Assembly (NCBI GenBank): GCA_949127735.1
Contig: CASBPX010000086.1
Location: forward strand, 1 to 41,197
Direction of reading: 5' to 3'
Length of the DNA: 41,197 nt
DNA from: Candidatus Obscuribacterales bacterium
GTDB taxonomy: Bacteria; Cyanobacteriota; Vampirovibrionia; Obscuribacterales; Obscuribacteraceae
Under the pieces are notes generated by a model. The model had not been told where the DNA came from and made no database searches. It saw only the letters and a list, made by a program, of their open reading frames with translations. Positions 15,570-25,316 of the stretch are shown one piece after another. Each line of letters starts with the position of its first letter. The stretch's first letter is position 1. The position numbers were made by a program, and so were the translations under genes.

Positions 15570-15848
15570 TTAGTGCTGGCCACTATTGCCGAGGTGAGGA
15601 GACAATATCGGCACCAGTTGCTCTGTTTTCAGCCCCTTTTGCTTAGGCTTAGCTCGCATTACTCTTTTTTGCTCAGACGTTGTTTCGCTTGGCGGAACAA
15701 CTGGCTGATTTAGTGCAAAGAGCCCCACCAACAGCGCTATCACTGAAATAACCAAAATCCAGGCAGCACCTGGCGTAACTACAAACGGAGACTTTTTGTT
15801 GCTTGCTGGGGACTCTGGAGACTCATTCTCATTGATTTCTATTGTCAT
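15570..15848 (-). CDS. Small single-span membrane protein
   Basis: The 92-aa product has an acidic N-terminal third (EINENESPESP), one strong membrane span at about residues 29-47 and a basic C-terminal tail. The N-in or N-out orientation cannot be set with certainty. I recognise no family. It is immediately upstream of tag on the same strand, so it may be the first gene of that unit. About 145 bp separate it from the end of kdpE, with no clear feature. Confidence 0.5.
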   Translation of the reverse strand: MTIEINENESPESPASNKKSPFVVTPGAAWILVISVIALLVGLFALNQPVVPPSETTSEQKRVMRAKPKQKGLKTEQLVPILSPHLGNSGQH

Positions 15849-15993
15849 ATTTAAATGTTCCGCTAGTTAGTGATCACGGTCAAATTAAATGCGACGCGGA
15901 CGAAAGTCGGCAAAAGCCATATTCTCTCACATGGCCACTCTTATTGTCCCGCTAAGAGCTGGTTTCAGGAAGTTACTGCTCGCAAGTCAAGAT

Positions 15994-16689
15994 TCAAGAC
16001 CTCAGTCGATAACCGATTCCCGGCTCGGTGATCAGGTGCATCGGATGAGCAGAATCACGTTCCAGTTTTCGTCTTAGCTGCGCCATGTAGACCCGCAAAT
16101 AATGCGTCTCTTGCTGGTACCCGGCGCCCCATGTTTCTTTAAGCAAAAGATTGTGTGTCACCACTTTGCCAGAATGCTTGATTAGAATAGTAAGCAGTTT
16201 ATATTCTATCGGTGTGAGATGAATTTCTTCGCCTCCACGGGTGATCTGACGTTTCACCAGATCTGTGGTTATCTCGCCGAAAACAAACACCGTGTCAGCA
16301 ATTCCTTGTGTCAATTTTTCGCCATGGCGCAGAGCAACACGTATGCGAGCTAAAAGCTCGGCAATGCCAAAGGGCTTGGTCAGGTAGTCATCGGCACCAC
16401 TGTCAAGAGCCTCCACTTTATCTTTTTCTTGGCCCCTGGCCGACAAAATGATAATCGGTACATTGCTCCATTCTCTCAGTTCACGCGTGACGGTCAAACC
16501 GTCTATGTCTGGCAGGCCTAGATCGAGAATGAGCAGGTCGGGCCGGCGACTGGCTACAAACATCAGTCCTTCTTTGCCGTTTACCGCCTCGGCAAAATCA
16601 AAGCCGTGATCGACAAGAGTCATTTTTAGAAAGCGCCTGATTGGCGTTTCGTCCTCCACGACTAAGATTAACGGTTTGCTCTCAGCCAT
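15994..16689 (-). CDS. kdpE: KdpE, OmpR-family response regulator of potassium transport
   Basis: The receiver domain has the acidic pocket VVEDE and phospho-acceptor Asp56 in LLILDLGLP, plus the signalling Lys in YLTKPFG. The C-terminal winged helix (HLTPIEYKLL, HYLRVYMAQLRRKLE, ITEPGIGYRL) is OmpR type and should bind direct-repeat DNA. With KdpD it would control kdp transcription at low potassium or high ionic stress. The ATG at 16689 overlaps the kdpD 3' end by 8 bp and has GAGAA upstream; in-frame TTG 16701 and ATG 16695 are less likely. It is the last gene of the operon. The direct repeats upstream of kdp are plausible targets. Confidence 0.93.
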   Translation of the reverse strand: MAESKPLILVVEDETPIRRFLKMTLVDHGFDFAEAVNGKEGLMFVASRRPDLLILDLGLPDIDGLTVTRELREWSNVPIIILSARGQEKDKVEALDSGADDYLTKPFGIAELLARIRVALRHGEKLTQGIADTVFVFGEITTDLVKRQITRGGEEIHLTPIEYKLLTILIKHSGKVVTHNLLLKETWGAGYQQETHYLRVYMAQLRRKLERDSAHPMHLITEPGIGYRLRS

Positions 16690-19378
16690 TATCATTCTCA
16701 AGTATCTCGAGGTCTTTCACCTGAGGCGCTTCGCCGCTGAGCGGCAAAGTAAATTTAAAAACTGCTCCGCCACCAGGACGATTTTGCATCCAGATTTTGC
16801 CACCGTGCGCTTCTACGATGCCGCTGCAAATGGCCAAACCGAGACCGACTCCGGGTTTGTCAGAATGGTCTTCTCTGAAGAATTTTTCAAAAATTCGCTC
16901 GTGGTTTTCTACCGGAATTCCTTCTCCCCGGTCAGCCACTTCTATTTGCGCAAACTGGTCCTGGGCCGATGCTCGTAAAACGATTTCAGAATCTGCGGGA
17001 GTATACTTCAGAGCATTTTCTATAAGATTTACCAGTACTTGTTGGATCAGAGTCGAATCTACAGGCACAGACGTCAGATTGTCAGAAATAATCACTCGCA
17101 CCGGTCGCTGTTGCAAGCGATCGTCAAGATAGCTGAGGGCAGCACCGAAGATTTCATCCATGGGGCACCACTCTTTGGTAACTCTCAAATTTCCCGATTG
17201 CACTTTTGTCATGTCGAGTAAGTTGCCCACCAGATGATTGAGGCGCTCTGACTCTTGTACTATTTCTTGAGCCATTTCTTTGCATGCCGAAACTGTGATG
17301 TCGACCGAGCCTTCCACAATACTGCTGGCGGCACCGGTAATGGTGGCAAGCGGAGTGCGCAAATCGTGCGAGACTGAGCTCAGTAGACTGTTTCTCAATT
17401 GTTCTGCTTTTACTTGCAGCATGGCCAATTCATTTTCGTCTGCCAGCTGTGCTCTTTCGATGGCAATGGCCAGTTGATTGGCGAAGGTTTCCAGTAAATG
17501 TAATTGCTCTGGTGCCATAAATCTGTCGGTATCCGCCGGCTTAATTGCGAGCACCCCTATTACACGCGTGGGGCCGAGTAAAGGCACATAAAGCGCGTTG
17601 GCACCAGGCAAGGTATTGGTGTTTAGCCCGGCCGGTTGCTTATTTTTAAAGGTCCATATTGCTACGCCCTGGTCTACTTCTAGTGTTGAAGACTGTGGTG
17701 ATTGAACGTGCAGCGTTCCACCGAAGTCAGGCAGAAGCAGAGCAACTTTTGAAACAAATGTTTCAGCCGTATGTTTTAAACCGATGTCTACGAGATCGTC
17801 GAGCTTAATAGTTGAAGAAAGCTCTCGACTCATAGAATAAAGTGCTGCCGTGCGTCCTTCTCGTAGCCGAGCTGATTGAGCTTGCTGGCGTATACGGGCT
17901 GTTAGTGTGCTTATCACTAAAGCAACAATCAGCATAACTGTAAACGTCACCAGATATTGAGTATCAGAAACGGCAAAAGTATAGCGTGGTGGCACAAAGA
18001 AGAAGTCGAAACAGGCAACGCTAATAATTGAAGCTAGTGCTGCTGGTCCTCGCCCAAATTGAGTGGCTACAATAACTACACCCAACATGTAAATCATGAT
18101 TACGTTTGACAGTTCAAAATGGCCGCTCATCAGAGCCGCTATGGCCGTGCATATGCCAATGATCAGGCTGGCCCAGAGGTAGGCCCTGGGATAGTGTGAC
18201 GGTCTCAATCGCCCTGTTTTAGGCTGTTCGTGGTGTTCACCATCACCGGTGATCACGTACACGTCTATATTGCCGCTTTGACGGATAATCTCGTCGATAA
18301 TTGAGCCATGTATAAGGTCTTGCCAGCGGCTTTGAGCCGGCTTGCCAATTACTATTTTTGTCACGTTGTTGCTTCTGGCCCAGCGTACGAGCTCTTCGCT
18401 AACATTGTTGCCCCGCAACTCTAAAGTTTCGGCACCAAGTTGTTCGGCTAAACGCAAAGTTTGAATTACTCTGGCCTTTTCGCTGTCTGGTAGTTGCAGA
18501 TAGGCTGGCGTCTCAACAAAGGCCACATACCATTTTGCTCGCAGAGCACCAGCCATGCGTTTAGTGGCCCTGACCAGGCGAATTGATAGTGGGCTGTTGC
18601 TGACACAAACGAGCATGCGGTCTGTGGCAGGCCAGGTTTCGCTAATGCTGTGAGCTTCGCGATAGCGCAGCATTTCATCATCTACATGTTCAGCTGTACA
18701 CCTTAGTGCCAGTTCGCGTAGAGCAATTAAATTGCCTTTGCGGAAAAAATTGTCTAGAGCTGATTGCGCTCTTTCTGAAATGTAGATTTTCCCTTCTCGC
18801 AGACGCTGAATTAATTGGTCCGGAGGCAAATCAATTAACTCTATTTCTGCTGCTGCTTTCAGCAGCGAATCAGGTATGCGCTCTTGAACCTGCACCCCGG
18901 TAATTTGCGAGACAATGTCGTGCAAACTCTCAATATGCTGCACGTTTACTGTGGTAAAGACATCAATTTTTGCTTCCAGCAATTCTTGCACGTCTTGCCA
19001 GCGTTTTGCGTGCCTGGAACCAGGAGCGTTGGTATGAGCCAATTCGTCTACTAAGATCAATTGTGGTTTGCGGGCGATGGCGGCGTCGATGTCGAACTCT
19101 TCTAAAGCCGCACCTTTATAGTCAACTTTAGTGCGTTGCAAAATTTCCAGACCGTCCAGCAAGCGAGCCGTTTCCATACGACCGTGGGTTTCAGCACAGC
19201 CCACTACAACGTCTACTCCTTGTTCGTGCAATTTGTGTGCGGCGCTGAGCATGGCATAGGTTTTGCCTACCCCGGCCACCGCTCCGAAGAAAATTTTGAG
19301 ACGACCGCGTTCGTTTTTTGCCTCTTCTTCTTTCAGGCGAGTGAGAAATAATCCTGGATCTGGCCGTAAGTCACTCAT
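16682..19378 (-). CDS. kdpD: KdpD, potassium-sensing histidine kinase
   Basis: The domain order is that of full-length KdpD. The N-terminal KdpD domain comes first, with Walker A GAVAGVGKT near residue 33 and the LVDELAHTN Walker B region. A USP-like domain (about 245-370), the four-span DUF4118 sensor (about 395-490), a GAF-like domain, a HisKA helix with phospho-accepting His at about 671 in SHDLRTP, and a HATPase domain (NALKYTP, GVGLGLAI) follow. It senses potassium and turgor and phosphorylates KdpE. The ATG at 19378 gives the usual MSDLRPDPG opening; a GTG at 19387 would add three residues. It follows kdpC by 12 bp. Length is normal. Confidence 0.95.
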   Translation of the reverse strand: MSDLRPDPGLFLTRLKEEEAKNERGRLKIFFGAVAGVGKTYAMLSAAHKLHEQGVDVVVGCAETHGRMETARLLDGLEILQRTKVDYKGAALEEFDIDAAIARKPQLILVDELAHTNAPGSRHAKRWQDVQELLEAKIDVFTTVNVQHIESLHDIVSQITGVQVQERIPDSLLKAAAEIELIDLPPDQLIQRLREGKIYISERAQSALDNFFRKGNLIALRELALRCTAEHVDDEMLRYREAHSISETWPATDRMLVCVSNSPLSIRLVRATKRMAGALRAKWYVAFVETPAYLQLPDSEKARVIQTLRLAEQLGAETLELRGNNVSEELVRWARSNNVTKIVIGKPAQSRWQDLIHGSIIDEIIRQSGNIDVYVITGDGEHHEQPKTGRLRPSHYPRAYLWASLIIGICTAIAALMSGHFELSNVIMIYMLGVVIVATQFGRGPAALASIISVACFDFFFVPPRYTFAVSDTQYLVTFTVMLIVALVISTLTARIRQQAQSARLREGRTAALYSMSRELSSTIKLDDLVDIGLKHTAETFVSKVALLLPDFGGTLHVQSPQSSTLEVDQGVAIWTFKNKQPAGLNTNTLPGANALYVPLLGPTRVIGVLAIKPADTDRFMAPEQLHLLETFANQLAIAIERAQLADENELAMLQVKAEQLRNSLLSSVSHDLRTPLATITGAASSIVEGSVDITVSACKEMAQEIVQESERLNHLVGNLLDMTKVQSGNLRVTKEWCPMDEIFGAALSYLDDRLQQRPVRVIISDNLTSVPVDSTLIQQVLVNLIENALKYTPADSEIVLRASAQDQFAQIEVADRGEGIPVENHERIFEKFFREDHSDKPGVGLGLAICSGIVEAHGGKIWMQNRPGGGAVFKFTLPLSGEAPQVKDLEILENDNG

Positions 19379-19390
19379 GGGTTTCACATT

Positions 19391-19975
19391 TTAAATTTTG
19401 TCGAGGGCTAGATTGAGTTCGAGCACATTGACGCGTGGTTCACCTAAAAATCCAAATTGTCGACCTTGTGTGTGTTCAGTCACAAGAGTAGTAATCGCTT
19501 CAATCGTGAGCCCGCGTGTAGTGGCCACTCGTTTAATTTGCAGTCTTGCCGCCGCCGCACTGATATGAGGATCTAGGCCGCTGCCTGAGGCGGTGACTAG
19601 ATCAACTGGAATTTTATCTTCAGTGGCTATAGCATTAGTCGGCTGCTTGCGCCAGTCTACGCAGCGCTTTTGTACGGTGTTTAAATAGTCTTGATTGGTT
19701 GGTCCCAAATTAGAGCCCGAAGAGGCAGCGGCATTGTAAGCGGGGCTGGTGGCAGAGGGGCGAGACCAGAAATATTTGTTGTCGACAAAAGTTTGTCCCA
19801 AAAGGCGAGAGCCTACAATGACATTTTTATTGTCGACGGTGCGGTAAATCAAACTGCCTTCGGCTTGTTCTTTAAAGAATGTCTGCGCACAGATAGTGAC
19901 AAAAAGTGGATAAACGATTCCTGTTGATACTGTCATTAATGCAAATAGAGTCAGTGCTGGTCTAACAATTGACAT
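19391..19975 (-). CDS. kdpC: KdpC, potassium-transporting ATPase subunit C
   Basis: The 194-aa subunit has one N-terminal membrane span (ALTLFALMTVSTGIVYPLF) and a periplasmic domain with the family blocks GSRLLGQTF, YFWSRPSAT and SGLDPHISAAAA. It stabilises the KdpFABC complex and raises KdpB affinity for ATP. It lies 21 bp after kdpB and 12 bp before kdpD, in the standard order. No anomalies are seen. Confidence 0.95.
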   Translation of the reverse strand: MSIVRPALTLFALMTVSTGIVYPLFVTICAQTFFKEQAEGSLIYRTVDNKNVIVGSRLLGQTFVDNKYFWSRPSATSPAYNAAASSGSNLGPTNQDYLNTVQKRCVDWRKQPTNAIATEDKIPVDLVTASGSGLDPHISAAAARLQIKRVATTRGLTIEAITTLVTEHTQGRQFGFLGEPRVNVLELNLALDKI

Positions 19976-19996
19976 AGTGCTGTCCTCGTAAATTTC

Positions 19997-22075
19997 TCAA
20001 ACTAGTTTGAGAGCCGTCAAAATCATGTCGATTATTTTTATGCCGACAAATGGCGCAATGATGCCACCGAGACCGTAAACAAGCAAATTATTGCGCAACA
20101 AAATAGACGCTCCAACGGCACGATAGCGCACGCCACGCAGCGCCAGTGGCAGCAAGCAGAGAATTATGAGAGCGTTGAAAATCACCGCCGATAGTACCGC
20201 ACTTTGTGGGCTGGCCAGTTGCATGACATTGAGTTTGTTCAATATTGGATAGGTACTGGCGAAAGCAGCGGGTATGATGGCAAAATATTTTGCTACGTCA
20301 TTGGCGATGCTAAAAGTGGTCAGGGCACCACGCGTCATTAAAAGCTGCTTGCCAATTTCAACAATTTGAATCAGTTTGGTCGGATTCGAATCGAGATCGA
20401 CCATGTTGCAGGCTTCTTTAGCTGCCTGGGTGCCTGAATTCATGGCTACTGCTACATCTGCCTGAGCCAGAGCCGGCGCGTCGTTGGTGCCGTCTCCGGT
20501 CATGGCTACCAGGCGTCCGCCTGCTTGTGCTTCTCGTATCAGTCTGAGCTTTTCTTCTGGTGTGGCCTGGGCGAGATAATCGTCAACACCAGCTTCAGCG
20601 GCGATGGCCGCGGCAGTCAGTGGGTTGTCGCCTGTGATCATGACAGTTTTGATGCCCATGGCACGCAACTCGGCAAAGCGTTCTTTAATTCCGCCTTTGA
20701 CGATATCTTTCAACTGCACAGTACCGAGTACTCTATCTCGATCTGCTACTACCAGTGGTGTGCCACCCTCCCTGGCTATTTTTGACACCGCTTCGCGTAC
20801 TTCGTCGGGATAATTGCCGCCCTGGTCAACTACGTATGCTTCTATGGTATCCGCTGCCCCTTTGCGAATTTCGCGGCCATCGAAATCTACGCCGCTGATT
20901 CTAGTTTGGGCTGAGAAGTTGATGAATGAGGCACCCAGTTCTTGCATATTGCGCTCGCGGATGGAAAATTTTTGCTTAGCCAGCACCACTATGCTGCGAC
21001 CCTCTGGAGTTTCATCAGCCAGCGAGGCAATTTGAGCGGCGTCTGCCAGCTCGAGCTCTGGCACACCTTTAGCTGGCACAAACGATGTGGCCTGGCGATT
21101 GCCCATTGTAATTGTGCCTGTTTTGTCCAGCAGCAACATGTCCACATCTCCAGCAGCTTCGACTGCTCGACCAGACATGGCAATTACATTGGCCTTAATC
21201 AGTCGGTCCATACCAGCGATACCAATAGCTGAAAGCAGGCCGCCGATTGTTGTCGGAATCAGACAAACAAGTAGGGCCACAAGCACTGTCAATGTGACTG
21301 GTTGGCCGCTGTGAGAAATAGATGAGCTGTATGCTGAAAAGGGATACAGAGTAAAAGTGACTAGAAGAAAGACCAGTGTCAGTGCCGCCAGCAGAATATT
21401 TAAAGCAATTTCGTTGGGTGTCTTTTGCCTTTTTGCCCCTTCAACCATTGAGATCATTCTATCTAAAAATGTTTCGCCCGGATTTGTGGTTATTTTGATT
21501 ACCAACCAGTCTGACAAAACTCGCGTGCCACCAGTTACGGCACTGCGGTCGCCACCACTTTCTCTAATTACTGGTGCGCTCTCACCAGTAATCGCGCTTT
21601 CGTCTACCGATGCCACTCCTTCAATCACTTCTCCGTCTCCGGGTATGATGTCGCCGGCTTCGGCTAAAACGATATTGCCCTGGCGCAGTTCACTAGACGA
21701 AATCACTTTAACGGCTGAATTTCGTGAGTTATCTGCTAGTTTTTTAGCTGTGACATCTTTTCGCGATTTACGCAGCGAATCTGCTTGAGCCTTGCCGCGT
21801 CCTTCTGCCATGGACTCAGCAAAGTTAGCAAAGAGCACGGTGAACCACAGCCACAGTGAGATTGAGAAAATGAATAGTGGTGATGCTTCAGCTTGCCCTG
21901 AAAGAGCGGCAAAAAAGAGCATTGTGGTAATGACACTGCCGAGCTCAACTACAAACATCACCGGATTGCGAGCCTGAACGCGCGGGTCTAGCTTGGCGAA
22001 AGAATCAAGTATTGCCTTAGTCAAAACACCTGATGCAAACATTGATTGAGAATTAGTGGTTTTAACTGTGTTCAT
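19997..22075 (-). CDS. kdpB: KdpB, P-type ATPase catalytic subunit
   Basis: The 692-aa protein energises potassium uptake by ATP hydrolysis. It has the actuator TGES motif ([10 protein letters not shown]), the phosphorylation motif DKTGTIT with Asp317, and the hinge [17 protein letters not shown], all intact. The regulatory serine region near TGES is also conserved, so inhibition by phosphorylation as in E. coli KdpB is possible. Its ATG overlaps the kdpA stop by four bases (ATGA), so translation is coupled. The length matches the family. Confidence 0.97.
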   Translation of the reverse strand: MNTVKTTNSQSMFASGVLTKAILDSFAKLDPRVQARNPVMFVVELGSVITTMLFFAALSGQAEASPLFIFSISLWLWFTVLFANFAESMAEGRGKAQADSLRKSRKDVTAKKLADNSRNSAVKVISSSELRQGNIVLAEAGDIIPGDGEVIEGVASVDESAITGESAPVIRESGGDRSAVTGGTRVLSDWLVIKITTNPGETFLDRMISMVEGAKRQKTPNEIALNILLAALTLVFLLVTFTLYPFSAYSSSISHSGQPVTLTVLVALLVCLIPTTIGGLLSAIGIAGMDRLIKANVIAMSGRAVEAAGDVDMLLLDKTGTITMGNRQATSFVPAKGVPELELADAAQIASLADETPEGRSIVVLAKQKFSIRERNMQELGASFINFSAQTRISGVDFDGREIRKGAADTIEAYVVDQGGNYPDEVREAVSKIAREGGTPLVVADRDRVLGTVQLKDIVKGGIKERFAELRAMGIKTVMITGDNPLTAAAIAAEAGVDDYLAQATPEEKLRLIREAQAGGRLVAMTGDGTNDAPALAQADVAVAMNSGTQAAKEACNMVDLDSNPTKLIQIVEIGKQLLMTRGALTTFSIANDVAKYFAIIPAAFASTYPILNKLNVMQLASPQSAVLSAVIFNALIILCLLPLALRGVRYRAVGASILLRNNLLVYGLGGIIAPFVGIKIIDMILTALKLV

Positions 22076-23841
22076 TTTCCTGCAAATATCATCTGAAGTT
22101 GTTCCACAATAGGTCCTAGAGCCAATGCAGGCACGAATGTCAGCCCGCCAAATATTAGGACCACGCCAATTAGCAAGACAACAAATAACCAGTTATCGGT
22201 GGTCATGGTGCCACTGCCGGTAGGCACTTTCTTTTTCGCTACCAGAGACCCTGCTAAAGCTAGGACGGGTACCGCCAGAGCATATCGGCCAACAAACATG
22301 GCAATGCCCAAGCAATAATTGTAAAAAGGAGTATTGGCACTTAAACCAGCAAAAGCACTGCCGTTATTATTGCCCGCCGAAGAAAATGCGTAGAGAATTT
22401 CACTAAAGCCGTGGGCGCCCGGATTGCACACCCCTGCAGCCCCTTCTTTGCAGCATACCGCCAGAGCCGTTCCCAACAAAACCATCATCGGTGGAAAAAG
22501 AATAACCAGCGAAGACATCTTCATTTCAAAAGCTTCTATTTTTTTGCCTAGATATTCAGGTGTGCGTCCTACCATCAGGCCGGCAATAAATACGGTGATC
22601 ACTGCAAAGACAATCATGCCGTAAAGACCAGAACCTACCCCGCCGAAGATCACCTCGCCCAATTGCATCAGCAGCATAGGTACAAGCCCTGCCAGTGGTG
22701 TAAACGAGTCATGCATAGAATTCACTGAGCCATTTGAGGCTGATGTAGTTGCCACTGCCCACAGTGCCGAATTGACTATGCCAAATCGTACTTCTTTGCC
22801 TTCCATATTGCCGCCACAATTTTTGTTGTCGGCGTTCAATTCAATACCAAAAGCCTTGAAGGCCGGATTGCCTGCGTGCTCGGGAATATAACAGACTGCC
22901 AGGCAACCGACAAAAATGATGACCATGGCCGCAAGTAAGGCCATACCGTTTCTTGCACTGCCCACCATTTTGCCGAAGGTTTGACAAAGAGCGGCTGGTA
23001 TCAAAAGTATTGCCAGCATTTCAAGAAAGTTGGTCAGGGGTGTGGGATTTTCTAGAGGGTGGCTCGAGTTCACATTGAAGAAGCCACCACCGTTAGTGCC
23101 TAATTGTTTGATTGCTACTTGCGAAGCTGCCGGTCCGCGGGCGATGTTGTAAACCGTGATCGGTTCGGCCGTGACTGATGTGAGCGTTGCATCTAGAGGC
23201 GTATATTGGCAATATTGACCCATAGTCTGCACCGTACCTTGCGACACCAGAGCCAGTGCCAATACTATGGATAGGGGCAGAAGAATATAAATAACAGAGC
23301 GAGTTAAATCAACGAAGAAGTTGCCAATGGTATCGACTTGCTGTCGGCTGAATGCTCTTGTCAGAGCTATCAGAACTGCCATTCCCGTGGCAGCTGAGAG
23401 GAAATTTTGCGCGGTAAAGACGAGCATTTGGGTGAGATAGCTCATGGTTGTCTCACCGCCGTAGCCCTGCCAGTTTGTATTGCTGGTGAAGCTGACAGCA
23501 CTGTTAAAAGCGCTGTCGGCAGACACTGCTGGTAAATTTTGCGGATTACCAGGAAAGAAGGGTTGCAGCCTCTGTACGGCATAAGTAAAAAGCATACCGA
23601 TGGCGTTAAAGACCAGCATTGCCCTGGCGTAAACCACCCAGCTCATTTCTTCGTTGTCTTTAACGCCGCAAATCTTATACAGTTGTTTTTCAAAAGCAAT
23701 GAAAAACTTGGATACTGAACTCTGGCCGTGGTCTGTATCACTGCGGCCGTAAACCATGGCCATATAGTTACCCAACGGTATTGCCAGACCAATTAACACC
23801 AGTAGATAGAAAATAATTTGAAACAGGTCAGAGGTAATCAT
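22072..23841 (-). CDS. kdpA: KdpA, potassium channel-like subunit
   Basis: The 589-aa membrane subunit binds and passes potassium. It has the degenerate selectivity-filter loops of the SKT superfamily: [30 protein letters not shown] and [13 protein letters not shown]. It is about 30 residues longer than E. coli KdpA, with extra periplasmic loop sequence around [15 protein letters not shown] and an insertion with several Cys. The start overlaps the kdpF stop, so the two are coupled. Confidence 0.97.
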   Translation of the reverse strand: MITSDLFQIIFYLLVLIGLAIPLGNYMAMVYGRSDTDHGQSSVSKFFIAFEKQLYKICGVKDNEEMSWVVYARAMLVFNAIGMLFTYAVQRLQPFFPGNPQNLPAVSADSAFNSAVSFTSNTNWQGYGGETTMSYLTQMLVFTAQNFLSAATGMAVLIALTRAFSRQQVDTIGNFFVDLTRSVIYILLPLSIVLALALVSQGTVQTMGQYCQYTPLDATLTSVTAEPITVYNIARGPAASQVAIKQLGTNGGGFFNVNSSHPLENPTPLTNFLEMLAILLIPAALCQTFGKMVGSARNGMALLAAMVIIFVGCLAVCYIPEHAGNPAFKAFGIELNADNKNCGGNMEGKEVRFGIVNSALWAVATTSASNGSVNSMHDSFTPLAGLVPMLLMQLGEVIFGGVGSGLYGMIVFAVITVFIAGLMVGRTPEYLGKKIEAFEMKMSSLVILFPPMMVLLGTALAVCCKEGAAGVCNPGAHGFSEILYAFSSAGNNNGSAFAGLSANTPFYNYCLGIAMFVGRYALAVPVLALAGSLVAKKKVPTGSGTMTTDNWLFVVLLIGVVLIFGGLTFVPALALGPIVEQLQMIFAGK

Positions 23842-23930
23842 GAAAAACGCTCGGGTAAAACTAAGGCGGCAAGAAGGTAGACCATTAGAGCGCCAGCCAC
23901 CAGGCCGGATATTATGTAAATGATGCTCAT
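23838..23930 (-). CDS. kdpF: KdpF, small stabilising subunit
   Basis: A 30-codon frame encodes MSIIYIISGLVAGALMVYLL followed by [10 protein letters not shown]. The single span, the G-x-x-x-x-x-x-x-YLL pattern and the (A)L-x-PE-x-F ending are the KdpF signature. Its TGA overlaps the kdpA ATG (TCATGA), and its own ATG overlaps the stop of the preceding 32-codon frame. It is too short for routine gene calling, but position and sequence make it convincing. Confidence 0.9.
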   Translation of the reverse strand: MSIIYIISGLVAGALMVYLLAALVLPERFS

Positions 23931-24025
23931 TGTCTTAAGGCCAAAAGCTTTGTACAGCCCCAGACCAGGCCGAAAGCCGCAAGCCATAGAATGGCAAAAA
24001 GAGAAATGCTTATCAAGTCAAACAT
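23927..24025 (-). CDS. Small membrane peptide preceding kdpF
   Basis: A 32-codon frame encodes MFDLISISLFAILWLAAFGL then VWGCTKLLALRQ, one membrane span with a basic end. Comparable unnamed peptides (M-D-L-I... FALxWGLV..C-(D/E)-(R/K)L) precede kdpF in many bacteria. It has AAGG upstream, is the first gene after the kdp promoter, and its stop overlaps the kdpF ATG. The function is unknown; it may act as an extra Kdp subunit or in translational coupling. Confidence 0.75.
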   Translation of the reverse strand: MFDLISISLFAILWLAAFGLVWGCTKLLALRQ

Positions 24026-24066
24026 CAGGAAACCTTGTTACGAAAAGAACAACTTTGTGCTCCTCT

Positions 24067-24131
24067 ATGTAACAACTGCCCGTGCCAAGAACGCATCAAG
24101 ATCGCATCAATCTACGTCAAGATTTTGTCAA
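24067..24131 (-). promoter_or_regulatory. kdp promoter with five phased response-regulator repeats
   Basis: On the minus strand TTGA-type blocks recur with periods 11, 10, 11 and 11. On the plus strand they read TCAA at 24128, 24117, 24107 and 24096, and CCAA at 24085. The last, TTGGCA (24083-24088), is exactly 10 bp upstream of the -10-like TTACAT (24067-24072). A leader of about 35 nt then reaches the first small gene. This is the spacing used by PhoB/OmpR-type activators; KdpE or the second regulator in the window should bind. Confidence 0.7.
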
Positions 24132-24136
24132 GAAAA

Positions 24137-25180
24137 TTAGACTTCTTTTTCGCCAGTCATGACCATGGCAATTTCCATAAGCATGCGCTTCATTTTTGCC
24201 ACTTCACCCTGTAACTGTTCAAGCATAGTTTGACGAACGGTCAAATAGTCGATGGAAAGGCCTTTCTTTTGCGAAACAGTAGCAGTAATGATGTCAATTT
24301 CTTTGGCTGAAGCTTTGTCTGTAAATGAGGGAATATTTTTATCACTGACCCACCGGTCTATGAGCTGCTCTTTTCGAGTTCTTGTGGTGGCCTCGCTGGC
24401 CGGCACTGAATTGAGAAATGTCCAGACAGCTCTGGGATAGTCGATGTCTTCATTGATTGGTCGATCGAAGATCTTAGCCAGCATATTCGGCTCTACTTCA
24501 GAGCGCTTATGTTTGCCACTGTAAGCTTTGAGAGCGTAACCGGAAGCAATCGATGGCACGATACCAGCAGCGATACCGACAATTCCTGATTGCACAGCGT
24601 AACCCGGATACTTGGCAGCAGGAATCGCCAGGCTTTCGCAGACGGCCCACAGAGCGCCGTTTAGTATAAAACTGCCGGCGTTAATTCGCGCCACCAGTTT
24701 ATCTCTAGATGTTTGAAAACTGGAAAGAACCTCACTATAGAGATTTTGCTCAGCGTCGATTTCGGCCAGAACAAAATCAATCTCAAGAGCCGTTTGTACA
24801 AGTATATTTTGCACCTTCTGATTCAGCTCAAGTAATTCTTGCCTATCACTGAGCGACTCAATGGTGGCAGCGCCAGCTTGTTGGCCAATCTTTCTTCTCA
24901 ACTCTTGCATACGTTTAAGCGGGCTCAGTAAATTCAGTTCGGCGGCAAGTTGAGAAGTGTTAGCTGAAATTCCATGACTGTTAATGTTAATGCCGGAGCG
25001 CAAAATTTGTTGAGGCACCAGTACGCTATTGGCGCGGCCGGGAGCCTGTGACGTTTTTGCCGGATTAGGCAAAGGCGGAGCTAGTGGTAATGCGTTCTGA
25101 GCCAAGCAGGTAGTACAGCTAGTTGGCCAGACACACAGTGCTGCCACAATCGCCCACTTTTGCCGACCTGATCGCATCAA
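24137..25180 (-). CDS. Exported coiled-coil protein of unknown function in the potassium regulon
   Basis: The 347-aa product has a signal peptide (basic MMRSGRQK head, core ending near TCLAQ), then a Pro-rich linker and a helical, coiled-coil-like stretch at about residues 75-165 (LKRMQELRRKIGQQAG, LLELNQKVQNILVQTAL). A Gly/Ala/Ile-rich segment at about 180-215 could be a membrane span. The second helical half ends in QLQGEVAKMKRMLMEIAMVM. I do not recognise the family. It sits between the kdp promoter and the second two-component system and has its own promoter with TTGA repeats, so it is probably co-regulated with potassium uptake. A role as a periplasmic or membrane scaffold is conjecture. 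Confidence 0.6.
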   Translation of the reverse strand: MMRSGRQKWAIVAALCVWPTSCTTCLAQNALPLAPPLPNPAKTSQAPGRANSVLVPQQILRSGININSHGISANTSQLAAELNLLSPLKRMQELRRKIGQQAGAATIESLSDRQELLELNQKVQNILVQTALEIDFVLAEIDAEQNLYSEVLSSFQTSRDKLVARINAGSFILNGALWAVCESLAIPAAKYPGYAVQSGIVGIAAGIVPSIASGYALKAYSGKHKRSEVEPNMLAKIFDRPINEDIDYPRAVWTFLNSVPASEATTRTRKEQLIDRWVSDKNIPSFTDKASAKEIDIITATVSQKKGLSIDYLTVRQTMLEQLQGEVAKMKRMLMEIAMVMTGEKEV

Positions 25181-25208
25181 TGAAACTCCAGACCCTTTGA
25201 AAGCATTG

Positions 25209-25265
25209 ACTATACTTAAAATCAGGTGATAAAGGTCAAGATTTGATCAAGATTTAAAAATCAAG
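25209..25265 (-). promoter_or_regulatory. Promoter with TTGAT/TTGAC repeats for the orphan exported protein
   Basis: Minus-strand TTGATC and TTGACC lie 11 bp apart (TCAA at 25247 and 25236 on the plus strand), with a further TTGAT 14 bp upstream (25261). A clear -10 TATAGT is at 25209-25214, 19 bp after TTGACC, so the spacing differs from the 10 bp at the related promoters. The gene start is 29 bp further on. Confidence 0.5.
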
Positions 25266-25316
25266 AGCATTAAGCCAAAATCCAATATCTATCGGATATC
25301 GCTTGAGCCATCTAAG

